A stretch of DNA of 64,000 nt from assembly GCA_027486585.1 (NCBI GenBank), contig JAIXOU010000100.1:62001-126000 (forward strand). Reading direction: 5' to 3'. Both the position numbers and the translations under genes were made by a program. Position 1 is the first letter of the stretch, and the number at the start of each line of letters is the position of its first letter. Positions 1 to 10,600 of the stretch are shown here, one piece after another. The notes beneath the pieces were generated by a model that saw only the letters and a list, made by a program, of their open reading frames with translations, was not told the DNA's origin and made no database searches. This stretch comes from Verrucomicrobiaceae bacterium (lineage in GTDB: Bacteria; Verrucomicrobiota; Verrucomicrobiia; Verrucomicrobiales; Verrucomicrobiaceae).

Positions 1-1070
1 TAGGTCTCGGCACTGCCAGGTTCGGCTTGGGGATTGTGACCGCCGTTACGCACCATGATCTCGGCGCTGGCTCCGTTGTCTGAGGCAAAGAAGATGAGGG
101 TGTTGTCATAGGCCTTCATGGCCTTGAGCTGGGCCAGGATCCTGCCGATCTCCTGATCCATGCGGTCCACCATGGCGGCGTGGATGGCCATTTTGGTGGC
201 CTGGAAACGGCGCTGTTCGTCGGTGAGCTCATTCCATGGCAAGGGCCGGTTGATCTCACCTGAGCCGAGGATTTTCATGGCCTCTGGGAAGTCGTAAGGA
301 GGGCCTACCTCGCGTTCTAGCTTGGAGAGCTCGGTGGTGGTGATGCCCGCGGATTTGAGGTTGGCATGGCGTGCTTCACGCATTTTCTCCCAGCCTGCCA
401 AATAGCGGTCGCGATACTTGGCGATGTCTTCTGGCAGGGCATGGAGAGGGAAGTGGGGCGCGATGAAGGGGATGTAGTGGAAGAAAGGTTTGTCGGCATG
501 ATGGGCTGCATGATCCTTCAGGCAGTCGATGGCGTGATCGGCAGTGGCGATGGTGGCGTAGTAACCTTTTTCATCCGCAGGTGGCGTGATGGGTTTGTCA
601 TCGATCAAGTTGCCTTGAGCGGTGAAGAAATTGCCCTGATTGTGCATGTCCAAGGAGCGATCAAAGCCTGCCTCAAGCACTTTGCCGTCGATGTGCCATT
701 TGCCGCTGTGGTAGTTCCGATAGCCTGCGGGTTTTAAAAAGTCGGGCAGTAGTCGCGCCCAGCTCTGACGCACGCCTTGGCCGCCGCCGGGAACCTCAGG
801 CAACTGATCCCGATGAATCTGCTGCGCGTAGTAGCCGCTGAGCAAAGCTCCGCGAGATGGCCAGCAGCGGGCGGTATTGTAGAACTGAGTGAAGCGCAGT
901 CCGTTCCTGGCTAGGCCATCGAGATTGGGGGTCTGAATTTCTCCTCCGTAGCAGCCGAGATCTGAGTAGCCTAAGTCATCCGCTAAGATGAAGATCACAT
1001 TGGGTTTATCCGCGGCATGGGCCAAGGAAAGTCCGACAAGAAGGCTGGCAAGTAGGCTGAAGAAACGCAT
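1..1070 (-). CDS. Arylsulfatase, exported (3' end beyond the window)
   Basis: The frame is open from an ATG at 1068-1070 to the left edge (356 codons seen), so the C-terminus is missing. Residues 1-20 are a signal peptide (MRFFSLLASLLVGLSLAHAA), placing the enzyme outside the cytoplasm. Asp31-Asp32 in ILADDLGY is the usual first metal-binding pair. Cys69 lies in C-W-P-S-R, the C-x-P-S-R sulfatase signature whose Cys is converted to formylglycine by a maturase. Further in come SGKWH and, near the edge, NGASAEIMVRNGGH, typical of the arylsulfatase A-like family abundant in Planctomycetes and Verrucomicrobia, where they desulfate polysaccharides or sulfate esters. The substrate cannot be read from the sequence. 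The gene looks monocistronic at its 5' end; a phased repeat array lies about 100 bp upstream. Confidence 0.93.
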   Translation of the reverse strand, partial: MRFFSLLASLLVGLSLAHAADKPNVIFILADDLGYSDLGCYGGEIQTPNLDGLARNGLRFTQFYNTARCWPSRGALLSGYYAQQIHRDQLPEVPGGGQGVRQSWARLLPDFLKPAGYRNYHSGKWHIDGKVLEAGFDRSLDMHNQGNFFTAQGNLIDDKPITPPADEKGYYATIATADHAIDCLKDHAAHHADKPFFHYIPFIAPHFPLHALPEDIAKYRDRYLAGWEKMREARHANLKSAGITTTELSKLEREVGPPYDFPEAMKILGSGEINRPLPWNELTDEQRRFQATKMAIHAAMVDRMDQEIGRILAQLKAMKAYDNTLIFFASDNGASAEIMVRNGGHNPQAEPGSAET

Positions 1071-1354
1071 GAAGGCTCTGGAAACGCTCGACGCCCGTTC
1101 ATCTATCACTAGTGCGATACGATCCACGCCGCAGGAACCGTTTACGATAGCTAAAGGGTGCTATGCGCCGTTGACGGTTGTTGACACTGGTTTCACGGAA
1201 TCCGGAGACTGCCAATGACAACGCGCATGCTAATCGACCTCTGAAAAACCATCGTCAACAACGGTCAACAACTGCCAACCACTGTAAACGGCTACCGCAT
1301 GGTCGTTATTCCCCTCTGCGCTTTTGACGATGAGATGGCTTGAAGGTGTTGCGA
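1071..1354. other. Intergenic region upstream of the sulfatase
   Basis: This 284-bp gap separates the sulfatase start from the 3' end of the ApbE gene on the same strand. I see no convincing gene in it; one plus-strand frame crossing it has no family resemblance. Its main content is an array of GTTGAC and GTCAACA-like motifs at 1170-1290, annotated separately. The sulfatase promoter should lie here but no clear -35/-10 pair was recognised. Confidence 0.6.
1170..1290. repeat. 10-bp-phased inverted/direct GTCAACA motif array (copy A)
   Basis: On the plus strand GTTGAC starts at 1170 and again at 1180. Then GTCAACA, GTCAACA, GCCAACC and GTAAACG start at 1254, 1264, 1274 and 1284, exactly 10 bp apart. 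The first two are the reverse complement of the later motif, so the locus is an inverted half followed by a direct half with helical phasing. A second locus of the same design lies at 43640-43712. Phased spacing suggests cooperative protein binding on one DNA face, or a dispersed intergenic repeat. It lies 100 bp upstream of the sulfatase start. Confidence 0.6.
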
Positions 1355-2212
1355 CTAGACCCACAGGGCTTCAACCTGCCCGGCATACTTTTGACAGAGG
1401 CTGAGCACTTCTTCCCGATCCATAATCATGAAGGCGGTCGAAAGCGCGTCTGATAAAGCTGCGGAAGGTGCCAGGGCATAACTGCGCTGCTCTTGAATCG
1501 CCAGTGGACGAAGCGTGCGGGGATTCATGATGTGGGCACCTTTGACCATGAAGCCACTGCCGCTGAGGGCGCGATCTTTGAGTGCCAGGGCCTGGGCTCC
1601 GTCTGCTAAGGTGACGGTCCAGGCTTCTTCGTCAGGCGGCTTTCCCATGGCGAGCAGGGTGCTGTCTCCAGCATTTAGAAGCGCGTGTTCGATGCCCCAG
1701 TCATTCAGGGTGACGGCGGCCTGATCCAGCGCATAGCCTTTACCGACGGCTCCGAGATCAAAGACCATGTGATCGGCTTTGACGGTGACGCATAGATCCT
1801 CCTCATCCAGCTCGAAAAGATCTGAGCCGATGCTGAGTTTGGCCAAATGCAGCCTTTCTTCGGAAGGCTCACGCAATGATCCATCTTCAGTGCGCCAGAG
1901 CTGCATGAGCGGACCAACGGTGATGTCAAAAGCGCCGCCTGATTCCGCATGCATGGTTTTGGCTAAAGAGAGGCAGTCATAGGTGGCTAGTGAGACGCGG
2001 TGGCTTTGACCTGCACGCAGCTGATTCAATTGCCAAATGTCACTGCCAGGGCGGAAGCGACTTAGCTCATCTTCAAGGCGATGAATTTCGGCAAAGACAG
2101 CTTCGGCTGCCTGTGCCGCGTAGAGTGCATCCACCTCTGAAGTCTCGACAATGATGACCTCGAATGAGGTCGCCATGGCATTCACTTCAAAGTGACGCAT
2201 TCCCGTGCTCAT
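1355..2212 (-). CDS. apbE: FAD:protein FMN transferase (ApbE family)
   Basis: The 285-residue product matches ApbE, which uses FAD to attach FMN covalently to a Thr of target flavoproteins such as NqrB/C and RnfG/D. Visible family blocks are ESGGAFDITVGPL (about 90-102), DLGAVGKGYALD (about 150-161) with the conserved Gly-rich loop, NAGDSTLLAMG (about 180-190), HIMNPRT (about 225-231) and ALSDALSTAFMIM near the end, which contributes the Mg-binding Asp. It is shorter than typical ApbE proteins (about 330-350) and has no signal peptide or lipobox, unlike many exported homologues, so it may act in the cytoplasm. Its start overlaps the stop of the upstream glycosyltransferase gene by 4 bp, so the two are probably translationally coupled. 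No target flavoprotein gene (nqr or rnf) lies in the window. Confidence 0.9.
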   Translation of the reverse strand: MSTGMRHFEVNAMATSFEVIIVETSEVDALYAAQAAEAVFAEIHRLEDELSRFRPGSDIWQLNQLRAGQSHRVSLATYDCLSLAKTMHAESGGAFDITVGPLMQLWRTEDGSLREPSEERLHLAKLSIGSDLFELDEEDLCVTVKADHMVFDLGAVGKGYALDQAAVTLNDWGIEHALLNAGDSTLLAMGKPPDEEAWTVTLADGAQALALKDRALSGSGFMVKGAHIMNPRTLRPLAIQEQRSYALAPSAALSDALSTAFMIMDREEVLSLCQKYAGQVEALWV

Positions 2213-3975
2213 GGTTTCCTGGGAATTGCCGAACCCATGTTTGGTAAGACCGGAGCAGGAGCTGCAGGCATCAGTGTGGGGGGCGTGGAGATCGTGCCTT
2301 CAGGAACTTCTAGAGAAGGGGCTGGCTTTTCCTCGTGCACTGGCGCTACCGGGGTCGGCTCAGGGGTATAGACTTTCTCGACCAAGATTGAAACCAGCAC
2401 ACCAGGGCGCAGGCCAAAAGGGCCGCGTTCGCGGTAATCACGCCCTTCCAATAATGACTTCACGGCTGGAAGTTGTTCCGTATCGACAATGACGATGGGG
2501 GCCGTGATTTTTTCTGGGATCGTGGTTTGGTAACCCACATTTTTCTGTGCACGCCAATACCAGGGCAGGGGCCAGCCTGAGTCTTGATTGATGACTTGGA
2601 TGTCAGGTGAGTCGGGAGCCCGCTCAGCGCGGATCTTTTTCACCTCTTCCAGCAGCCTGAGAAAGTTGGGTGAAGTATGAGAGTAAACGTAGGGGTTACG
2701 CGAATCGGCCTCATAGGGTAGGGCGGCGATACGTCCAGTCGTGATGCTGGTCATATAGCAAAGATGCCAAATGCCAAATCCCAGAACCAGTTTATAAACG
2801 AAGCGCATCATTCGTCCGCTTAGCCATGTCCAGATCCAACTAATCCCAGCTCCGGCTAGCAAAGTCAGTGAAAATTGTGCCGAAAGAATGCACCAAGGTG
2901 TCTTGTAGCTGAGAATTGAGTAGCCGGTAAATAAGGCCAGCGTGTAAACGGAAAGAAAGACGAGAAAAGCCTGATGAGCCTTGGATTTAAAGTCGCCGAC
3001 CAAAGCATAGAGCATGCCTAAAATGCCCAGGCCACCGATCATGGCCTCACTCCAGATGAGGGTGTCTTTTCTCCAGAAGATCAGGCTCAGATAATAGTGC
3101 CAGGGCTTCTCATGGCCGCTGCCGTCGCTGCGCTGAAAGTAGTTGGCATAGGACATCAGGCTATCCTGCACCGCCTGCCAATCGCGGAATCCACCAGAAT
3201 ACGATAGGACAGAGACCAGAATCGCAGGGATTAAAACCCAAAGCCAAGTTTTGGTTGGGCGACCGCGACTGCTGCTGGAGCTGAGACGCAGTCCGTTACT
3301 TTTAGCAGGCTGAAAGTCGCCGATTAAAACACGCGCGGCCAGCCACCCAGCCAGAGCAGCGGCGATGTTTAGAATGAAAGTTTCCTTGGTGGCATGTTGA
3401 AAGCCCAGGCAGCAACCACCCAGAATCAGCCATAGGCGTCCGCCGCTCTGTGAATAGCGCCAAAAGCAGCCCAAAGTCAGCGCGACGAGAAGCGTCAACT
3501 GCATCTCCATGATGAAATAGCGGCTGTAAAAGGCCATCATGGGCGAAACCGCACCCATGAGCATGGCCATGGCGGTGCCGAGTCGGCCTAAAACATCTCC
3601 AAAAAGCAGGGGGACGAGCAAGAGTAGCATCCCGCACATCACAGCGACCATGCGTAGATCGCTTTCTGTCCAGGTGCTGGGATCGCCCCAACCTGCCACT
3701 TTTCCCCAGAACAAGCTCACCTGGTGCAGTGCCGGTCCGTGGTAGTCTTTGGGGTCGTATTGAAAATGGCCTGACTGCGCGTAATCCGCCAGCTTGATGC
3801 CGAGGATGGCTTCATCGGTGTGCATGGGTCGGCGGTCCAGGCCTGGAAAGCGATAAAACGCCCCGAGTCCGAGGGCCAAAAGGACCAAGAACAAAAACGA
3901 AATGCGAGTGATAGAGACCTCTTTGCGTGCTGCCATGTGGGTGGTCATCATGGCGTCGTCTGAGTGACCTGCCAA
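2209..3975 (-). CDS. GT39-like membrane glycosyltransferase (TIGR03663 type)
   Basis: This 588-residue polytopic protein has a first membrane segment at about 26-41, followed by R-R-P-M-H-T-D-E-A (Asp54-Glu55). That acidic loop is the hallmark of PMT/ArnT-like glycosyltransferases using polyprenyl-linked sugars. HGPALHQ, FYSRYFIMEM and HATKETF are further motifs of the TIGR03663 group, also described as flippase-associated (Agl23-like). Many membrane helices follow to about residue 410, then a soluble domain and a Pro-rich tail (about 525-588). It should act at the cytoplasmic membrane transferring sugar to an extracytoplasmic acceptor; donor and acceptor are unknown. Alternative starts exist at Met9, Met10 and Met14. 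It precedes and overlaps apbE by 4 bp and follows the pilin-like gene after 45 bp. Confidence 0.8.
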   Translation of the reverse strand: MAGHSDDAMMTTHMAARKEVSITRISFLFLVLLALGLGAFYRFPGLDRRPMHTDEAILGIKLADYAQSGHFQYDPKDYHGPALHQVSLFWGKVAGWGDPSTWTESDLRMVAVMCGMLLLLVPLLFGDVLGRLGTAMAMLMGAVSPMMAFYSRYFIMEMQLTLLVALTLGCFWRYSQSGGRLWLILGGCCLGFQHATKETFILNIAAALAGWLAARVLIGDFQPAKSNGLRLSSSSSRGRPTKTWLWVLIPAILVSVLSYSGGFRDWQAVQDSLMSYANYFQRSDGSGHEKPWHYYLSLIFWRKDTLIWSEAMIGGLGILGMLYALVGDFKSKAHQAFLVFLSVYTLALFTGYSILSYKTPWCILSAQFSLTLLAGAGISWIWTWLSGRMMRFVYKLVLGFGIWHLCYMTSITTGRIAALPYEADSRNPYVYSHTSPNFLRLLEEVKKIRAERAPDSPDIQVINQDSGWPLPWYWRAQKNVGYQTTIPEKITAPIVIVDTEQLPAVKSLLEGRDYRERGPFGLRPGVLVSILVEKVYTPEPTPVAPVHEEKPAPSLEVPEGTISTPPTLMPAAPAPVLPNMGSAIPRKP

Positions 3976-3994
3976 CGATAAATGATTTGGCTCT

Positions 3995-4017
3995 CAGAAA
4001 CGATCGAATCGTTTCTG
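3995..4017. terminator. Perfect 10-3-10 hairpin after the pilin-like gene
   Basis: CAGAAACGAT (3995-4004) and ATCGTTTCTG (4008-4017) form a perfect 10-bp stem with a 3-nt loop, starting 3 nt beyond the pilin-like stop codon. There is no T-run on either strand, so it is not a canonical intrinsic terminator. A transcript attenuator or 3' stabiliser separating a highly expressed pilin from the glycosyltransferase is an inference. Confidence 0.55.
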
Positions 4018-4020
4018 GAA

Positions 4021-4431
4021 TTAGCGGACGAAGGCTTCTGGAGAATATGCAAGATCACCATTTTTGATTTCGAGGTATTGAGCTGCACCTGCCATGTCTT
4101 CAAACGACATGTTGGGCACTTTGAAGGTGCGGTTCTTAAGCGGGCCTTTTGTAATGGTGATGCCGTCCACAAGAAGCTTTACGGGCTTCGTCACATCGTC
4201 GCCAGCTCCGGTGGTGACATTGAAGCCCGCTGCATTCGCTGCATTCGCCAGGGAGCAGAGGTTCTGGGCATTGCGTTGATCCTTGGCCTGCCTGGCTCCT
4301 TGGCTGTTGCCAAAAACTGGGACCGCCATGGTCACCATGATGCCGAGGATGGCGACGAAGGTCAGCATTTCGAAAAGGCTAAATCCTGCCTTGCGGCTGG
4401 CTGGAGTGGAGGTTGGGCTGTTGAGTTTCAT
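4021..4431 (-). CDS. Type IV pilin-like (prepilin-type N-terminus) protein
   Basis: The 136-residue product has a class III signal: a basic leader ending SRKAG, then FSLFEMLTFVAILGIMVTMAVPVF. Cleavage after Gly16 leaves Phe+1 and Glu+5, the features needed by the prepilin peptidase and for filament assembly. The rest is a small globular domain with no cysteines. It may be a pseudopilin of a type II secretion system or a minor pilin. Exported proteins with this N-terminus are very numerous in Verrucomicrobia and many are not in pilus clusters; no other pilus gene is present here. Upstream are two palindromic TGATAATTATC boxes. The downstream hairpin and the glycosyltransferase gene suggest partial co-transcription. 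Confidence 0.8.
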   Translation of the reverse strand: MKLNSPTSTPASRKAGFSLFEMLTFVAILGIMVTMAVPVFGNSQGARQAKDQRNAQNLCSLANAANAAGFNVTTGAGDDVTKPVKLLVDGITITKGPLKNRTFKVPNMSFEDMAGAAQYLEIKNGDLAYSPEAFVR

Positions 4432-4458
4432 AAGGATATTAAATCTGCAACCAATCTA

Positions 4459-4510
4459 TGATAATTATCAAATTAGTCAATGGTTGTATCTTTAAATTAT
4501 GATAATTATC
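4459..4510. promoter_or_regulatory. Two TGATAATTATC palindromes, 41 bp apart
   Basis: TGATAATTATCA (perfect 12-bp palindrome, 4459-4470) is repeated at 4500-4510 as TGATAATTATC. The 41-bp offset is close to four helical turns. The region is AT-rich and lies between the divergent pilin-like gene (start 4431, minus) and the giant TPR gene (plus). The core resembles half of a Fur box (GATAATGATAATCATTATC), but no iron gene is near. A related ATGATAATTAT occurs upstream of the exported protein gene near 54820. Confidence 0.45.
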
Positions 4511-4630
4511 TCAAGCGGTAGTATCAGATATGAGAAAGCCATGCTGTGTGAGCTGGATATCTCCAGAGAAACCAGCCACGAAAGTTGTCGTGTTTAGGCC
4601 AGCGTGTTAAGGTGGCTCATTCAATTCGAG

Positions 4631-7600
4631 ATGTTTTGTTTCACCCATCCCCTGAAGCGCACCGCATTTGCTGCGGTGCTATTGGGTTTATGGATCTGTC
4701 AGTCTGGTCTTTCTGCCGCAGCCGATGGCGATGACCGCTGGTCGGAGCGGGAAACGCATTTGGCCAATGAGTATCTCGGCCTGCTCGTCAGCCAGCCAGA
4801 TTATGGTCGTGTGGTTGATCTGCTTTGGACGCTTTACGACAAGCACGGGGCCACGCAGTTACTGATTGATAATGTCGCCACTCAGGCCCGTGCGACGAAT
4901 CATCCTGCCGTGCTCATGGTGCTTGGGCACCTCTATCGCAAAGGCGGATCTGTGGATAAAGCGAATGCGGTGTATGATGAAGTGCTACGGGCAGAGCCTA
5001 AAAATGCGCGAGCTTTGCAATCACGCGCTGATCTAGCCAGCCAATCGGGCGACGCTAAAACGGCCTATGAGATGATCTCCAAACTAGTAGCCTACACAGC
5101 AGAGTCTGATCCTCAAAAGGTGTCCATGCTCATGCAGCTGGGTTCGTTGGCTGTGGCGAGAGAGCAAAATGAGGAAGCCGTTTCAGCCTGGGAGCGCGCA
5201 GTCAATCTGCGGCCAGGTGATTTTAACTTGGTGCGTCAGGTGGCTGAGCTGATTTTGAGAATTGGTCTTCCAGATAGAGCGGCGGTTTTCTACACGAGTC
5301 TTTCTGAGCAAACGGATCCGCAGCAGCGGCTGGATGCCCTCTATGATTTGGCTAGAATCCATGAGCACGCAGATCAGTTTGGAAAGGCGGACGCTGCTTT
5401 GGTCAAAGGCTTGGGCCTGCTTGATTTCCACGACGATCGCTACATGGATTTTTTCAGACGACGCGTCAGATTGCATGAGCGTTTTGGCCGACTGGATGAA
5501 CTGCGTCAACAGCTCACGAAAGCGGCTGCCTCCTTGCCTATCAGTGAGCGCGCCTTGAGAGATTGGGCTAGTTTCACCGAGATCACAGTGGATACCGAAG
5601 CACAGGTCCTAGCCTTACGTGAGCTGGTGCAAAAGGTGCCTTCGGTGGATGATTATCGGTATGAGTTGGTGCGGGTTTTACTCGATCATGATGGTGCCAT
5701 CGAGGCTGCTACACTTTTGGATGAACGTTTGAAGGGAGATGCGAGTGATCTGCCCGCTCTCGTTTTTTTGCGCGCTGAGGCAGACCTCCGCCAGGGCAAG
5801 ACCGTAGAGGCTATCAGCAGGATCGAGGCACTGGTGAAGGCACCAGGAATCTCTGCCGAAGTGGAGAAACAGGCTCTAACCTTCGCCCAGCAGCGTGCGC
5901 TAGATGCCGTAATCGAGTTGATTTTAAAGGCTCGACTTGAGCGTGAGCCCACGAAGGCCGAAGCGGTCTTTGAATTAGCGGCTTTTTATAAAACTCGCAA
6001 AGACATGACTGCGGCAGACGCTCTGCTGCGCCAGTTCACTCAGGCTGCTGTTTCGGATGAGGAGCGGCAGCGGAGGCTCAATGATGCAGCGGCCTTTCTG
6101 GCCTCGGGAAGTGATTTGGATAGTGCCATTGTTCTGGCTCGTGAAGCTGTGAGCAAGGCCAGTGCTGGCCGTGAGGAGTTTCTTCGATTGGCAGATATTC
6201 TCATCGAGCATGGTGATGCGGAGGAGTCGCTCACCTGGATGGAAAAAGCCTGGCAGGCGAGTCTGACGGATGAGGATGGAGCGGATGTCGATGAGCGCAT
6301 CTATTCGCTGTTGATCGGAGATGAAAAACATAAAGCTCGAAAATCCAAAGGCAGTGGCGGGGAGTTTCAGTTGCCTGATGCTTTCACAGGTAAGGGGTTT
6401 GCCAGTCATGATGAAGCCCCAGAGGCTGCGTCTATTCCTGAGGCAGTGATGGCAAAGATGAAGACCTTTGCTGCGGATGCGGCAGCCAAGACCAAGCTTT
6501 CTGCACGGGAGCTTTTCCGCGCTGCCTGGTGGGCCGTGAGAGCTGAGCAATTGGATCAGGCTTATGCCTCTTTTGCAGTGCTGCAAAAGGATGATCAAAA
6601 CAAGCCACGCGAGCTTTCACTTGAGGCCGAGCGGTTGCTCTTAGAGCTTGCCTTGTTAGATAAGAATACAGCCTTAGCCATGCGGGTTTTACGTCGTCTA
6701 ATCCAGCGTGATGAGTCGGGAAAAATCCGCTACACATTGCGGCTGAGTGAACTCTTGCTCGAGGATGAGCAGGTTGCTAATGCAGCGGTTTCTGTTGGGT
6801 TGTCGGCTGAAAGGACGGGCTGGAGATTGACAGGTGCTACCCCATTGCCCGCTATCGCTGCGACGTCATTTTTGGAGCGTGCTTATCGCGATATGCCTGA
6901 CTCTGAGCAGCTGCTCCAGGCCTTGACTCAATGCTACACGCTGCAGCGCCGCAATGACGATGCCATGAAACTTTGGGAGGCCGCTATTTCCCGTGCGACA
7001 GGTACCTCAGCGGTGACTTTGATGGAGCGCCATGCAGAGATGCTGCTGCAAAAGATGAACTTACCCAAGTATGTGCAGGTTCAGTGTCGAATCATTGAAG
7101 TGGAGACCGAGGTGAAGCGCCGACGTGAGGCATTCAAGCGATTCTTGGATAGGCTTCTTTGGTCTGAGCAGGGGGGCGAGCTTACGGAGGCTGCTTTGAA
7201 AGAGCGGCTGAAACTGGTGAACGATGCGCTGGTCGTGCAGGTCAAGCGGCATCCCTTTGATGGCTTTTATCAGGAGGCGCTAGCCCAGGTTTATAGTCGA
7301 TCTGGAGATCCTGTGAAAGCTTTTGCGGCCATGAAGCAGGCTTATTACACCTCTCCTGATACACCGTTCTCATTGGATCAGTTGCGGGAGGCTGCTTTGC
7401 GTGTGGCCGACATGAAATCGGCGATTTATTTTCAGAAGCAGATCGCTGCTGCAGCTGCACCACAGGAACTTGCCGCGGAATCGCGCCGTCTGGTGGAGAT
7501 GCTGGAGGAGACCTTTCAAATGGCAGAAGCGGATCGGGTGAGGAGACGACTGGAGAGTCGCTTTTCCCAGGATGCCGCGGCTTTGGAAGCGCTGGCAGAG

Positions 7601-10600
7601 CACTACCGCAGCACAGGTCAGGATGAGGCAGAGCGCCGTGTCTATGAGCAGATCGCCCGAGTGCGACCCTGGGATGCACGCTTGCAGTTGCGACTGGCTT
7701 TAAAATGTCTGCGTCTGGCGGATGACGTGAGTGCCTTGAAGCACTTGCAGGAGATTTGTAGTCGCACTGTAGGGCAGGCTTTTCAGGCGGGTAATCTTGT
7801 GGCTGAGCGTATGCCTTTACCCTTGCTGGATGCGCGGAAGCCAACTGCCTCTGGCACGGCCACTGAGATCACGGACCTTCTGGATTCGGCCACCTCGTTA
7901 AGCAATGAGGAAACAAAGACCTTGCGCATGTTTTTTGGACTGCCACGCGCTGAGTTTGTCGAGCTTCCTGATGCAGTGCCCCTGATCCGACTTCGGGCGA
8001 TCGAGGAACTGGGTAAACTGACCTACCGAGGCGATGCGCGAGTCCGTAGTGCTCTGCCAATACTGGATTTAAAGTCGCCCATTGAGCGGCTTTGGTCGTT
8101 TTATTACAGGCGGGAAGGGGAAGCCTTTCGGAAGGAGCTCCGGCTGCTAATGAGCAAAGGCGCTCATTTGGAATCTCAGTTCTGCCAACTTTGGTTAACT
8201 CTGCGCTCTGGCGGCATGGCGGATGCTTTGCAGTGGTGTGAGCAAAAGGGGCTCGCTGTCGAGGTTCAAGAAGTCCGTAAGCGTGTCCTGCTAGCCGTCG
8301 GGGCTATGCTGGCTGATTTGGAAGGATTTCGTTTTGAAAAAGGTGAACTGGCCATTCTAGGAAGCGTGCGCAGCACGGCGGTGATGGACATCATTCGGCG
8401 GCTGCAAGATAGTCAGCGCTATCCAGAGGCTTTGGAATTGGGTGAGAGTGTGCGCAAACATCAGCCTGAGTTGTCGGACATCTTTACGTTTTCCTTGGCC
8501 CGAATTGCCGAGTCAGCTGAGCGCTGGGATTTGGCTCGTGGCTATCTCAGTCGAGTGGTTCGTGGACCTGTGCGGCCTGAGGCTTATCGTGGCACGTATG
8601 ATCCATTTCTTTTCAGTCTTAGTGCCGCGACTCGATTAGCGGTGACTCCTGAGGAGCGTGAAGAAAATTTACGCAGTGCCTGGCGTCATCTTCAGGCGAT
8701 TCCGGCTTCTGCCATGACCAGCTTGCGCAAGTCCGCCGTGGCCGGTTTAGCCGGATCTTCAGACACGGCAGCGGCAGAGATGAGTGGTTTTATGACCAAG
8801 GACTTTTTGCCCTCACGTCAGATGGGAGAGATACGCGGAATGCTTCTGCCTCAGGGATCTCCACGATATGAGGAGCCGATGCATCTGCGCAGTTTATGGG
8901 AAGAGACACGGGAAATTCAGGCGCGTTTTGTTCAAGAGGGCATGGGGCCCTTGGTTCAGCAGGTCAATGAAGGACTCACGGCCAAATGGGGCAGTGTGGC
9001 ACTGACATCACGCAGTGGCTTGGAGTTTGGAGAATGGCGGCTGGGGAATCTCATAGGCAAGATGCGTCAGGTGGATTACCCGACGCGTTTGAGATTGCTC
9101 AGAGAGCATCTAGCCAGTGTTGATATGCGCCTGGAGGTTTCGGTGGATACTCTGAGTGAGCTAGGTGGTCGTCTAGAGAATGCAGGCATGTCCCGTGAAG
9201 CCATTGAAGTCTATGGGCTGCTGCCTGCGCGTGCGCCGGCCAATCCTGAATATGCGCAATGGCTGATCCGTGTGTCTGAGTCTGGCATGGATACGAAGAC
9301 AGGCTTAAAGTTCACTCTTCAGCTCCTCAACGCCGAGCCGCCGATGAAGCCGCCGCAACCTGGGGATGAAGTGCTTCGTGAGAAACATGCGCATTTTTTG
9401 GCCCTTGATTTCAATGTGCCTGAGCTGCATAAACTTGCTTATCAAACTCAAGTGACTCGGCTCTTGCAGGGGCGTATTCCTGATGCGGTTCCCTATCTGC
9501 GTGAGTTGGCGCTGCTGCATGAAAAGCTAGGTCAGTCCACGCTAGCTTTGGCTGCCTGGGAACGTTTGCATGAGGCCTTTGCCGTAAACTTAGACACCGG
9601 TATCGTGCCAGATGCTGAGAGCTGCGTGCACCGCGCACGTTTGTTGATCGAGCAAGGAAAACCTGTGCTGGCACTAGATGTCCTGCGCTTGATTCCTCTC
9701 GGGGAGAAGTCTGGACCAATGGGCAGAGAGATGCTGAAAATGCGTGCAACTCTCCTGGCTCAAATCCAGGGCTGGGAAGAGATTCGTCAGCTCATGACTC
9801 TCGCCGTTGAGTTAAAGTCACTGGACTGCATTTCTCATGTCTCGGAGATATGTCGTCTGCATGATCGAACGTCAGAGGCGCTGAATTTCATCACTCAGGC
9901 TGAGCGTAGTTTAAAAGAGGATGGAGATCGTTTTCGGTTACGCTTGGAATTGCTGAAATTACTGGCTCATGATTCAGCCTGGACGCCTGAGCGGGGTCGC
10001 GCTCAGGTTGCGGCTTTGTTTCGTGTCAGGCAGCGTGATCGCGAGACGTTGCAGCAAATGCTAGTCTGGTTTGGCGATCAAGCCAAAGGCCGTAATCGTG
10101 AAGCTTGGATGACTCTTTTGCGGTCAGAGGTGCGTGCGGGTGCAGATCGTCCTTTGGCTGCCCTTGTGCTGAGTACCTTTGCGGAGGAGGCTCCTGATGG
10201 GATGAAAGATGATCTCTCCTATGGTTGGCAGGCCGTTAAGGAAGGGGATCGTGTCTGTTTGGAGTTGGCCGCAGAGACTCTCATGGCCTGTCATCGACCA
10301 GCCTGGGCCTGGCAGGCATGTCTTAGCCTTCAAGACTTGCCAAGCCTACGTCTCGAGGCGCGTAAGATCCCGCTCATGCTGCGTGTGGCCAATGCTTTGG
10401 GGGATCGTGTCATTGTTCAGGAGATCTTCTCTGAAGTGGTGCGCATGCCGTTCCCCGGCGGCACCCAGACCGTCGCCTGGGCTACGGCCTTGGAAGAAAG
10501 TGATCAGCCCGAGCTAGCCCGTGAGCTGTATTTGGCTGCTCTGGATCGGCTGGAGGATACCCATGGAATGCAGCCAGATCTGAGCTCGGCATGGGCTAGG

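Noticed and set aside
366-737. 123-codon plus-strand frame in the sulfatase region
   Set aside because: Antisense to an arylsulfatase with intact motifs.
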